NCBI GenBank assembly: GCA_963742655.1
Contig: CAVUMM010000006.1
Span: 1 to 64,000 of the forward strand
Direction: 5' to 3'
DNA length: 64,000 nucleotides
Source of the DNA: JAICLK01 sp963742655
GTDB taxonomy: Bacteria; Patescibacteriota; Saccharimonadia; Saccharimonadales; UBA4665
Positions 16,807 to 24,624 of this stretch are shown here, piece by piece. Numbering within the stretch: position 1 is the first letter of the stretch; each line of letters opens with the position of its first letter. The position numbers and the translations under genes are program-made. The notes below the pieces were generated by a model, which saw only the letters and a program-made list of their open reading frames with translations, made no database searches and was not told where the DNA came from.

Positions 16807-16865
16807 AACCTGCCAAGCAGCAGTGGCGCACGCTGCGTGTATCCGTCGATAGGATTTGGCAGGTT
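16807..16865. repeat. Inverted repeat upstream of the first paralogue
   Basis: AACCTGCCAA (16807-16816) and TTGGCAGGTT (16856-16865) are exact 10-bp arms around a 39-nt loop that holds CGCA-cgc-TGCG. It may terminate the preceding gene or act as an operator for the next gene, whose TATACT box follows at 16882-16887. Confidence 0.5.
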
Positions 16866-16915
16866 GACGGGTTTGGGGTATTATACTGTGCATATAACTT
16901 ACGGGGGAGGCGGCC

Positions 16916-17941
16916 ATGACGAGGCGTGTTGGAGAATTTCCGGCGGTGGAGCTGGACCAGCAGATACAATTGGCGATATTTACGAATATGCTGAAGTTGG
17001 CCGGCAGTATTCTGGTGGAGCACGAGGCTGACTGTGCGATAAGATTTGCCGGTGATGGCAATCAATTGTACGGCGATAATGCCATAGAGTTGTGGGCTGG
17101 GGATGCGGCGGGGGTAGAATCAAGGCTGGAAATAGTTGGCAAACCGCTCCGCAACAAAAAATCAGCGACCAATTTTGAGCTCGTCACGACACATCCGGGC
17201 GAAGATCCGGAAGTGCCATCCAGAACGGTACGCACGCGGTTGCAGGGCGACGGTCACGGCGGCGTACTGCTGCAAAAAAGCGAAGCCATCGGCAGCGGCC
17301 GCCCGGAAGTGCTTACAACGGCTCCGGCAAAGATGAGTGCCTTAGTAGATATGGTGAAAGTGGTTTCAGGCCGCGGAGCGTTACTGCCGCTGTCGAAACA
17401 AGAAGCAAGCCCGTTCGTCGGCACGTACGAGAGCGACCGCAATGTTGTAGCGCGAGCTGACTGGGCGGCACGGTTGGCCGGCCGGTTGCTGGGCGTGGCC
17501 GGCGACGCCTTTACGCTTGTCATTGGCAAGACGGATTCTGACCGGATTCTGAAAGCCGACATTGATATTGCGGTTGGTTCAAAGGGGCATATCCAGCCCA
17601 TTAACGATCATCCGCAGCACTCAATACGACTGACGGCATACAATAATGCCGCGAACTTGCAATCGGAGTTTTATCTCGGCGTCGAACCGACCATGATGCC
17701 GACGGTAGTCACGAAACCTCCGGGCGAATCGGCCTACATTTCCGCAAACGCGCATTATGTCCGGGTTGTCGAGGACGAGCGAGTAGTTACCGACGATACG
17801 CTGGGGCAATTTGGGAGGCGAGCATGGCTCGTTAGTAAATCAGTCGGCGGGCCCAGCCAGGTCCAAGAACCGAGCGGCAGGGAAGTTAATGCTAATAGCA
17901 TCGTCGACCTAGCCGATGGCGTTGTCGGGATACTGAACTAA
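16916..17941 (+). CDS. Two-repeat paralogous family, member A
   Basis: 341 aa, function unknown. The protein is a tandem of two diverged halves of about 165 aa. Each begins with a helix of type LAGxIL (FTNMLKLAGSILVEHEADCAIRF; ARLAGRLLGVAGDAFTLVIG), continues with beta-rich sequence and ends with helices (LVDMVKVVS; IVDLADGVV). Related proteins lie at 19238 and 21258-23260. Shared landmarks are the LGQFGRRAWL segment near the C-terminus and the PPGES motif. No signal peptide or catalytic motif is visible, so it is probably cytosolic. GGGGGAGG before the ATG is a strong ribosome-binding site. Confidence 0.7.
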   Translation: MTRRVGEFPAVELDQQIQLAIFTNMLKLAGSILVEHEADCAIRFAGDGNQLYGDNAIELWAGDAAGVESRLEIVGKPLRNKKSATNFELVTTHPGEDPEVPSRTVRTRLQGDGHGGVLLQKSEAIGSGRPEVLTTAPAKMSALVDMVKVVSGRGALLPLSKQEASPFVGTYESDRNVVARADWAARLAGRLLGVAGDAFTLVIGKTDSDRILKADIDIAVGSKGHIQPINDHPQHSIRLTAYNNAANLQSEFYLGVEPTMMPTVVTKPPGESAYISANAHYVRVVEDERVVTDDTLGQFGRRAWLVSKSVGGPSQVQEPSGREVNANSIVDLADGVVGILN

Positions 17942-17971
17942 AGCAGGGTTTATCCGAATGTCCCATAAACT

Positions 17972-17980
17972 TGTGGATAA
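17972..17980 (-). promoter_or_regulatory. DnaA-box-like 9-mer
   Basis: TGTGGATAA, the exact complement of the consensus TTATCCACA, within TGTGGATAAGTGG. The same 13-mer occurs before mraZ at 45078-45090. An isolated box; function unknown. Confidence 0.4.
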
Positions 17981-18077
17981 GTGGTTGCAAAATGGGGGAT
18001 AGTGTGTGCATAATCATTAGCGTATAGACATATACAAAAACGTTAAAAATATAAATAAAAACGTTTGGACATAAAAA

Positions 18078-18908
18078 ATGAGGTCGGAAGTTTATTCGCT
18101 GGCGTACGTCGACGGCATGATCGATTACGTCGAAAACAAAATAGAAACAAAAGCATTGTCGTCCGGAATATTGGCGACGATGCAAAAATGGCTCGACACG
18201 GTCGAGGAGATGTATCGGGACGATCCCGAGTTGCCGGAGTATTATTCGCGCATGCTGGAACTGCAAGCGCTAATTTACGGCGAAAGCAATCAAGACGCCA
18301 AAGCGATGCAATTTATGAAAGAAGCAGTGCGGCAGGCGGGCAGTGTGGGTGCATTGTATTCGCGGCTGATTAAAGAATATATCGCCGAAAAAGCCGCCCG
18401 CCCAGCGCCGAAACCCGCGCCGGCGCCAGTTGCCGAGGAAGTATATGCAGATCAAATTGCCGCCGAAGAGCCGGGGTTGGCTTACGCAGAGCCTGCGGCC
18501 GCCGACTATTACGATGAAGATTATGGTGACGACAGGATCGAACTGCACGACAAGCCGCGCCACAGGTTCCGCAAACTGAAAATTGCCTTTGCGGTTGTGT
18601 TTGGCCTGGTTGCGCTATCGGCGGCTACTTTCCACTTTGTGCCGCAGGCCTCGGCAGTATCTATGCTGCTGGTGCGGCACGGAGAAATTCAGCGCGCCAA
18701 AGAGCACTTCGATTCATTGACCTCGCAGTACAAGACCTGCTCGGCCAAACTGGCGGACGAGCATAACAGCGTCGACACGGCCGATTCGGCAGCCGTTCAG
18801 GCGTATAATCAGGAAATGCAGGACTGCCAGTCAATCATGCAGCAGCAAAACAAGGCGGCTGATGCTTACAACACGTTGATAGGTAAACCCGGCAACGGTC
18901 CACAGTAG
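18078..18908 (+). CDS. Hypothetical single-pass membrane protein
   Basis: 276 aa, not recognised. A soluble helical N-terminal domain (1-115), possibly TPR-like, leads through a Pro/Ala/Glu/Asp-rich linker (about 118-160) to one membrane helix (about 175-195). A short extracytoplasmic helical tail with two cysteines (KTCSAK, QDCQS) follows, which could form a disulfide. The layout resembles anchor or scaffold proteins with a cytosolic sensor part. The linker is low complexity. The upstream 130 nt hold a DnaA-like box and AT-rich DNA. Confidence 0.65.
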   Translation: MRSEVYSLAYVDGMIDYVENKIETKALSSGILATMQKWLDTVEEMYRDDPELPEYYSRMLELQALIYGESNQDAKAMQFMKEAVRQAGSVGALYSRLIKEYIAEKAARPAPKPAPAPVAEEVYADQIAAEEPGLAYAEPAAADYYDEDYGDDRIELHDKPRHRFRKLKIAFAVVFGLVALSAATFHFVPQASAVSMLLVRHGEIQRAKEHFDSLTSQYKTCSAKLADEHNSVDTADSAAVQAYNQEMQDCQSIMQQQNKAADAYNTLIGKPGNGPQ

Positions 18909-18952
18909 TATTGTCGCCGAAGCATTTGCGCGGTAAGTGCTAGACTAAAACT

Positions 18953-19147
18953 ATGGGCAAACGACTGTATCGCTCAAAAAAGGATCGCATGATTGCCGGC
19001 GTATGCGGCGGACTGGCGGAGTATTTCGGGGTTGACCCGGTCATCATCCGAATTGTAGCGTTCATTTTGCTGTTGCCGGGCGGTTTGCCCGGATTTTTAC
19101 CGTATGTCATCTTATGGATCGTGGTGCCGTTAAATCCCGAGCAGTAA
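18953..19147 (+). CDS. PspC-domain small membrane protein
   Basis: 64 aa. The whole protein is a PspC domain: KRLYRSKKDRMIAGVCGGLAEYFGVDP followed by one hydrophobic segment and WIVVPLNPEQ. PspC proteins sense or buffer envelope stress at the membrane. TAGACT at 18941-18946 ends 6 nt before the ATG, so the message is probably leaderless. No pspA/pspB neighbours are present. Confidence 0.9.
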   Translation: MGKRLYRSKKDRMIAGVCGGLAEYFGVDPVIIRIVAFILLLPGGLPGFLPYVILWIVVPLNPEQ

Positions 19148-19181
19148 TTGCGCACTCGCTTGAGATTGAGCCTGTTGGCCG

Positions 19182-19210
19182 TTGACACATTTTGAAATAT
19201 TATTCATAGT
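19182..19210 (+). promoter_or_regulatory. Promoter of paralogue B
   Basis: TTGACA (19182-19187), 17 nt, CATAGT (19205-19210). A conventional 5' leader follows, with GAGGAG (19228-19233) before GTG 19238. Confidence 0.55.
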
Positions 19211-19237
19211 ATCAAGCAATGAAGTGCGAGGAGCGAT

Positions 19238-20260
19238 GTGACGGCACTTGCTGAAGAGTTAGTAGCTTTTAATTTGGAACAGGGAGCGCAAGCGTCATTG
19301 TTCGCGAAGGTTGCTGCGGCAGCAGGTGAGATTGTCGGTCAAAGAGCAGTCGATTGCCATGTAAGGCTCATCATTGATAACGGAGTGATGCGTGATGGTA
19401 AATTAGACCAGCACGTCATACTTCACGGCGTGGGCGAAGGAGGCATGGCAAGCTTGTTATTGACAGGTGACTCCCGGGATGGCGGAACCGGCTGCGAACT
19501 ACGCACGATGACCGCCGCCCCGACATATCCACCGGTACAAGAACGAACCTGGATACAGGCGGAAGGCGATGGCTTACGGCAGTTGACTTCGGTGGGCATT
19601 GATGGCGAGGATCATAGGATTATCGCTGACCAACCCACAGAGTTGGACGCTGCGGTAACAGGCATGCTCGGAGATCTGATGAATTGGTCTAGGCCAATCG
19701 AGCAGCATCCGTTGGATTGGGGTGTTGTCGGAAACGGCGTGAACCGGGATTCGCTTTTATGTCGGAGCGATCGGCTGGTGCCGGTCGTGGGGCGGCTATT
19801 ATCCGTTGTTGGCAATACTTTGGCCAGCCAAGAAATTGATACGGGGCAGTTCGCGTCTTCCCACGTATTGCGGATGGATATCGGTTCATCGGGACGGGTG
19901 TATGCGAATGGATCGCGCGACGACCAGGCCTTAAAATTAATTGTCGGTGATCAATCCCGTAATACCGAAGGATCATTTGACTTTCGATTTTATACTACTT
20001 TCGTACCGCCATATAAACTTGATCCGCCAGGTGAATCGTCCTTCGTGCGTTGTATATCGAGCGTATCTGGCGAACAAGATGGACGCCAGCACACTGTATT
20101 ACACCACCTTGGGCAAAAAGGGACCGATGCCTGGCTTATGCGAAGGGAACAACCGGGTATCGATCCGCCAGAGGAAATTGGCAGCGGGATAGCCGACGTT
20201 GAAACCGTCATCGGGCTGGCGGAAGAGGTATTGCAACTGGCCTCTGTTTATGACGTGTAA
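19238..20260 (+). CDS. Two-repeat paralogous family, member B
   Basis: 340 aa, unknown function, same design as the protein at 16916. Half 1 begins LFAKVAAAAGEIVGQRAVDCHVRL and half 2 begins LVPVVGRLLSVVGNTL. Near the end, LGQKGTDAWLMRRE matches the LGQFGRRAWL of member A and LGQRGGAAYI of member C, and PPGESS matches PPGESA of A. The GTG start with GAGGAG four nt upstream is clear. It is cytosolic by sequence. Three copies in 7 kb imply local duplication followed by strong divergence. Confidence 0.7.
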   Translation: MTALAEELVAFNLEQGAQASLFAKVAAAAGEIVGQRAVDCHVRLIIDNGVMRDGKLDQHVILHGVGEGGMASLLLTGDSRDGGTGCELRTMTAAPTYPPVQERTWIQAEGDGLRQLTSVGIDGEDHRIIADQPTELDAAVTGMLGDLMNWSRPIEQHPLDWGVVGNGVNRDSLLCRSDRLVPVVGRLLSVVGNTLASQEIDTGQFASSHVLRMDIGSSGRVYANGSRDDQALKLIVGDQSRNTEGSFDFRFYTTFVPPYKLDPPGESSFVRCISSVSGEQDGRQHTVLHHLGQKGTDAWLMRREQPGIDPPEEIGSGIADVETVIGLAEEVLQLASVYDV

Positions 20261-20277
20261 TTGATTCAGGGGGGAAC

Positions 20278-21129
20278 TTAAATTACCCGCGGCGACATCA
20301 GCTTTTCACGCGCGGCGATATGGCCGTCTTTGACGGCGGCAGTCAAATCGCCGGTACGGTACAGTTCGTATGCAGTTGCCGCACTGAACACGTCACCAAG
20401 TCCGACCGGGTCGACAATTTTATCGGCCGGCACGGGCGTGGTCGGTATATGCTTGACGCCTTTATCCAAAATAATGTCCGCTCCTTCGGCATTGCGGGTG
20501 ACGATGATGTCGGTTTTGGGGCTTAAGCGTTTCCATTCGTGTGTCAATTTGTCGGCGTCAAGATGGTCTTCGTTGGATATTATCGCCAAATCGAAATAGG
20601 GCAGGATGTCTGCCGCACGCATAAATTCGCGCGGCCACACCAGCCCGTCATCACTGATGTGCCGAAAATAGCCCTGGGGCAGCAATACTTTCAGGCAATC
20701 CGGGCGAACAAGTGCCATAAGCCGTGCCACGTAATCTTTAGAATACGCTGGGGTAAGCGGCGCCAACACAACGATATCGGCATCCGATAATGCATGTTCG
20801 ATATCCGGGTTAATGACAGGGAGCTCGGCATCGGCGAAGTGGCAATACAGCGTGCGTCGGCCGTTTATATAAATATTTTCGTATACAATCGTGTGTTCCA
20901 GGTTTGGTTCTTGCGGCAACAGATGTACATCGCGGGCATATTCCAAAAAATCTTTGCCGTAACTGGCGATAATGGTCGGGTTGATACCTACGTTCGAGCG
21001 AAAATAACGCATCATAAACATAGCCGGCGAGCCCCAGCGCACATAGCTGGCTTGCTCGACCTTATTGTGGTCGATTACCACGTGCCCAATAAAAACAACC
21101 TTCGGCTTAACCGTACTTGTATCATTCAT
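20278..21129 (-). CDS. PfkB-family carbohydrate/nucleoside kinase
   Basis: 283 aa, ribokinase-like fold. The C-terminal signature is VDPVGLGDVFSAATAYEL, with the catalytic Asp in GLGD; the usual DTxGAGD is changed to DPVGLGD. The N-terminal sheet (PKVVFIGHVVIDHN) and substrate region with GSPAMFMMRYFRSNVG fit the family. The sugar or nucleoside substrate cannot be read from sequence. It is transcribed opposite to paralogues B and C and is the only recognisable enzyme in this block. Confidence 0.82.
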   Translation of the reverse strand: MNDTSTVKPKVVFIGHVVIDHNKVEQASYVRWGSPAMFMMRYFRSNVGINPTIIASYGKDFLEYARDVHLLPQEPNLEHTIVYENIYINGRRTLYCHFADAELPVINPDIEHALSDADIVVLAPLTPAYSKDYVARLMALVRPDCLKVLLPQGYFRHISDDGLVWPREFMRAADILPYFDLAIISNEDHLDADKLTHEWKRLSPKTDIIVTRNAEGADIILDKGVKHIPTTPVPADKIVDPVGLGDVFSAATAYELYRTGDLTAAVKDGHIAAREKLMSPRVI

Positions 21130-21257
21130 AGCCTATAGCTTAGCAGAAAACGCCGTCAAAGTATTATTATCTTTATCGCACAAAGGGTTTCTTGGGGTGT
21201 GCGGTACTGTTGCATTCGTGGTGTAATAAACTTATCATCGAATCATAGGTCGCTATT

Positions 21258-21390
21258 ATGCCAGCAATAAATGAATCCGCACCACCAGAATTTGAAATCA
21301 ACGATCCATTGGCGCAGGCCGAATTGTTTGCCCGCGCCCTCGCGCAGGCCGGCTTGTTGCTTAAGACGCGGCAAGTATATTGTAGCGTGG
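21258..21390 (+). pseudogene. Two-repeat family member C, 5' fragment cut by an IS element
   Basis: The ATG at 21258 opens a frame whose residues LFARALAQAGLLLKTRQVYC align with the start of half 1 in members A and B. The frame runs into the IS at 21391 and stops inside it at 21416. Removing the IS and one target copy joins it in frame (CSV then DVDIRDG) to the fragment at 22301, restoring a protein of about 360 aa. Confidence 0.85.
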
Positions 21391-22300
21391 ACCTGAATCT
21401 CAAAACCCCCACATAAGCTGGTATGCCAGTAACACTCGGATGTAATGCAGGGCGTAGCCCTGTACGCTCCTCGGGAACGAAGTCTCGAGGAGCAGATGTT
21501 CTTTCAGATAGTCAAATGTACATTCAACTTTGGCACGCTTTTGGAGTAGGAGAAGCTGCCACTGCTCAAGGAGTTTCTTGTTCTGCTTCGGATGTGGTGG
21601 CGCCAGGATGTAGGCCTGGTGTTCACGCCACATCTTCCTTCGCATGACACTGGCGTTATACGTGCCATCCCCGACAGCAATGACTGTAGCGTCATTGACG
21701 AGATGGGGTATCTGCTGGCCGTCGTGCTCATTGGCCGGGGTGAAGTAGACGGCGGCCAACTGGGCCATTGGGTTCACTGCGGCGTGCAGTTTAAAGCCGT
21801 AGTGCCAGCCCTGCCAGTTCTTGCCGAAGGCGGCAAATCCTTTCGTTACCCGGTGGCGGTTGGCTCGTACCAACTTGCAGACATGGAGCATGGTACTGTC
21901 CATGAATCTCAGGGGCGTATCTTTCACGAGTAGCTGGTCGAGTATATACAGCATACCGGGAAGTGCCTGGTGGCACTTTCGAACGAACGACTTGTAACTA
22001 GGGAGGTGGAACCGTCGATAGTAATACGTCTGCGCCCAGTTGTAGACACCCCTCATGGTGCGTTGTGGCGCCACGAAACTCGAGAACAGGAGCAAGGCAA
22101 TGGTTTCATTGAGGTGCAGGATGACCGGCCTGCCACCCTTCGGGTTGGCAGCCGCCCGTGGCAAGAAACTGTCTACTACGGCGACTAAATTTGTTATATG
22201 ATGAGAACGTAAAACACGCATGTTTGTTTTCCTTGTTTAGGTTGCACTAACAAGATAGCAAACATCGCGTGTTTTTATTTGGGGGTTTTGAGACTCAGGT
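21391..22300 (-). mobile_element. IS982-family insertion sequence, complete
   Basis: A 910-bp element with one transposase gene. The terminal inverted repeats begin ACCTGAATCTCAAAACCCCC on the left and ACCTGAGTCTCAAAACCCCC on the right (complement), one mismatch in 20. It is flanked by a 7-bp target duplication AGCGTGG (21384-21390 and 22301-22307); flanking identity extends to TAGCGTGGA if the end is drawn one base inward. Intact ends, an intact transposase and a perfect target copy indicate a recent, probably still mobile insertion. Confidence 0.93.
21400..22221 (-). CDS. IS982-type DDE transposase
   Basis: 273 aa, RNase H-fold transposase. The DDE residues are visible in RFMDSTMLHVCK, VIAVGDGTYNA and KVECTFDYLKEHL, and the KGFAAFGKNWQGWHYGFKLH stretch is typical of IS982. 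The stop codon lies inside the left terminal repeat. No frameshift is present, so it is expected to be active. Confidence 0.92.
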   Translation of the reverse strand: MRVLRSHHITNLVAVVDSFLPRAAANPKGGRPVILHLNETIALLLFSSFVAPQRTMRGVYNWAQTYYYRRFHLPSYKSFVRKCHQALPGMLYILDQLLVKDTPLRFMDSTMLHVCKLVRANRHRVTKGFAAFGKNWQGWHYGFKLHAAVNPMAQLAAVYFTPANEHDGQQIPHLVNDATVIAVGDGTYNASVMRRKMWREHQAYILAPPHPKQNKKLLEQWQLLLLQKRAKVECTFDYLKEHLLLETSFPRSVQGYALHYIRVLLAYQLMWGF

Positions 22301-23260
22301 AGCGTGGACGTTGACATCAGGGATGGCGCACTTTCACCTTTTGATGATGCAGACCGCGAAAAGCATCGGGAATCGCCGCACACCATAACCATAAAACCTA
22401 TGCACGGATCACATGGTAACACCGGTTTATTTTTGAGTGGAAGGCCCGGTGGCGAGACGAGCGGGGTGATTACGGCGACCGATTCTGGTGACGGCTCACT
22501 AGTGCGGACTTGGCTAGAGCATGCCGAAGCTTCCGATGTGGAGTCGCCCATCGTGGTATTCCAAGCCAAAGGGGCAGATCAGTCACGGACGGTGGACGCC
22601 ACGTACAGGCTGCCTGAAGTCATTACCGGCTGGGCTCAAGTCATCAGAGACCAAGCGGAACCGCGGGCGTACTATGGGTCGGAGTGGCAAGTTCACGGTA
22701 ACGAAAACGTGGAAGATGCGGTAGTGATCGCGGAAAAGCAACTCGTGCCAGTGCTCGGACATGCTATGCAAATGATAGGCAATACGCTGACGGGCGTTGT
22801 GGCAGCGGATTTACGAGGCTGGGATGCTGCTTTCAGGCTGCATGCCGAATCTTCCAGATTGTATGACACGGCATTAGATCGCCCGCAGCAGCTGATTCGC
22901 TTCAGGGCGATTAACAGCCAGGAGTTCTTCCCGGACGAAACATTCGAGCTCATATTTGACCAAAGCCCGGAGTTGGCAATTGGCGGACTTGTGCGGGTAC
23001 GTTGCCGGGCACGAAGTATTGTCTGGGAGGCAGGGCAGAGTTGGGTCAAAGAAGCTATACTCGGACAGCGTGGCGGTGCGGCTTATATAACCCAAAGGAG
23101 ACGTGCCGAAGGGCAGCCAGCGCATCCGCGGGATGTTATTGGCGGGTATGTCGCCTCCGAAGAATTTATCGCAGAAACAATTGACCGTGTCGCGCAAATT
23201 TATATCGGTGATGAGGTGGAAGATCTACATGCGGCGAGGATCGGCAGTCTTGAAGCTTGA
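22301..23260 (+). pseudogene. Two-repeat family member C, 3' fragment
   Basis: Open from the IS junction to 23260, in the same frame as the 5' fragment. It contains the rest of half 1 (DIRDGALSPFDDADR onward) and all of half 2 (LVPVLGHAMQMIGNTL, LGQRGGAAYITQRR, and the C-terminal helix FIAETIDRVAQIYIG). A GTG at 22304 might allow translation of a truncated protein, but it has no ribosome-binding site other than what the IS supplies. It is otherwise undamaged, which fits a recent disruption. Confidence 0.82.
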
Positions 23261-23385
23261 GTCATCAAAACCCCATTGCGTGTGTTTAAAGTCACGGCAA
23301 TGGAACGTGGGTACTGCGTTATACTAAGCCACGTAAAACAAAAGCGGTGGAGTGGTTTATCAAGAATTAAAACAAGGAGGTAGCT

Positions 23386-23769
23386 ATGCTGGGTAGTAAC
23401 AATATGCATGTAGATATCGCTGTGAAAGATTTAGCGGCGGCCAAAGCGTTTTATCAGGGAAAGTTGGGGCTCGAGCTTGATCACGAAGATGATCACGGCT
23501 GCCAATATTACAAAAGCGGCAACGGTACGTTCAAAGTCTACCAATCGTCATCGGCTGGCACCAATAAAGCCACGTACGCGTCGTGGGATGTCGATGATGT
23601 GGCGGCAATGGTAGAGGAGCTGAAGGACAAAGGCATCAGCTTTGAGCATTATGACATGCCCGGTGTCACGCACGAAGGCGATGTGCACGTTATGGGCAAC
23701 GTCAAAGCTGCCTGGTTCAAAGATCCGGACGGCAACATACTTTGCGTGGGGAACGAAGAGCAGAGTTAA
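23386..23769 (+). CDS. VOC (glyoxalase/bleomycin-resistance fold) protein
   Basis: 127 aa, two beta-alpha-beta-beta-beta modules. The first is MHVDIAVKDLAAAKAFYQGKLGLEL and the second ends VKAAWFKDPDGNILCVGNE, the standard VOC ending. Metal-ligand candidates are His near residue 6, Glu/Asp in the second strand and the terminal Glu. The reaction (lyase, dioxygenase or binding protein) cannot be told. The AAGGAGG ribosome-binding site before the ATG is unusually strong for this window, suggesting high expression. Confidence 0.88.
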   Translation: MLGSNNMHVDIAVKDLAAAKAFYQGKLGLELDHEDDHGCQYYKSGNGTFKVYQSSSAGTNKATYASWDVDDVAAMVEELKDKGISFEHYDMPGVTHEGDVHVMGNVKAAWFKDPDGNILCVGNEEQS

Positions 23770-23811
23770 TCGTACAAATGAGCGGCGTAGCGGAGTATAA
23801 TTACCGCTACT

Positions 23812-24523
23812 TTGATACGTAATTTCACCAATTCAGTATCTGAATTCGTCGCTCGTTGCGGGCGATGGATGCGGTGCAGGCTGTGGTGGTTTGCCGGTGC
23901 GATTGGTATTTTTGCAGTGTTGATTTCGATCGCACCGGTGTATGCGATGGTGGCTTCGCACGGTGAAATATATTCGGCAGCCAGCGTGCCGAAGCACGAC
24001 GTCGCGATCGTGTTTGGGGCGGGCGTCTATCCTGACGGCACGCCTACGCCGTTTTTGCAAAGCCGTCTGCTTATGGCCATCAAGCTGTATAAGTCCGGCA
24101 AAGTGCGCGTACTCGTGATGTCCGGTGATAACCGCACCTCACATTACAACGAGCCGAAAGCAATGAAAAATTATGCAGTGGCACATGGCGTTCCGGCTAA
24201 ATCCGTGGTGCTTGATTTCGCCGGGTACGACACCTACGACACATGCTACCGAGTACATTATTTATTCGGTGTAAACTCGGCGATTCTGGTGACGCACGGC
24301 TACCATTTGCCGCGCGCATTGCTCACGTGCAACTCCGTTGGTATCAAGAGCGTGGGCGTCAAAGCCGATCGATGCTAACAGTAGTTTTTCCAAAAATTAT
24401 TTAGCACGGGAAATGCTGTCGATCAACAAAGCCGCCGCGCAGTTACTCATCAAGCCCAAGCCGGGCGTGCTCGGCCCAAAGTTAATGTCGTCACGAACGC
24501 TTTGGCGCAGGCTCAGTAGCTAA
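23812..24523 (+). pseudogene. SanA/YdcF-type DUF218 membrane protein, frameshifted
   Basis: An N-terminal membrane anchor (about residues 20-45) precedes a DUF218 domain with IVFGAGVYPDGTPTPFLQSRL, LVMSGDN and VTHGYHLPRALLTC. These proteins relate to envelope barrier function (SanA) or peptidoglycan/lipid metabolism. The frame stops at 24378 after GVKADR, while the next frame continues with family-like sequence (NSSFSKNYLAREMLS and KPGVLGPK) to 24523. One extra base around 24368-24378 explains it. The start is TTG 23812, with TATAAT at 23796-23801. It is either an assembly indel or a recent mutation. Confidence 0.75.
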
Positions 24524-24564
24524 ACTTTTAAATTCAAAGGGGAAATTTAGTATAATACTGGGTA

Positions 24565-24624
24565 ATGGTAGGTAGTGAGATACAGAAGCATTGCCCATAT
24601 CACACGAAATGGCAGGGTCTGTAA
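24565..24624 (+). CDS. Possible 19-aa leader ORF
   Basis: ATG at 24565 lies 8 nt after a TATAAT box (24551-24556) and opens a 19-codon frame ending TAA at 24622-24624. The stop overlaps the ATG of the next gene as TAATG. This is the classic arrangement for translational coupling, with a leaderless first ORF feeding ribosomes to the second. The peptide (MVGSEIQKHCPYHTKWQGL) has no recognisable features, so it may only be a coupling device or chance. Confidence 0.35.
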   Translation: MVGSEIQKHCPYHTKWQGL

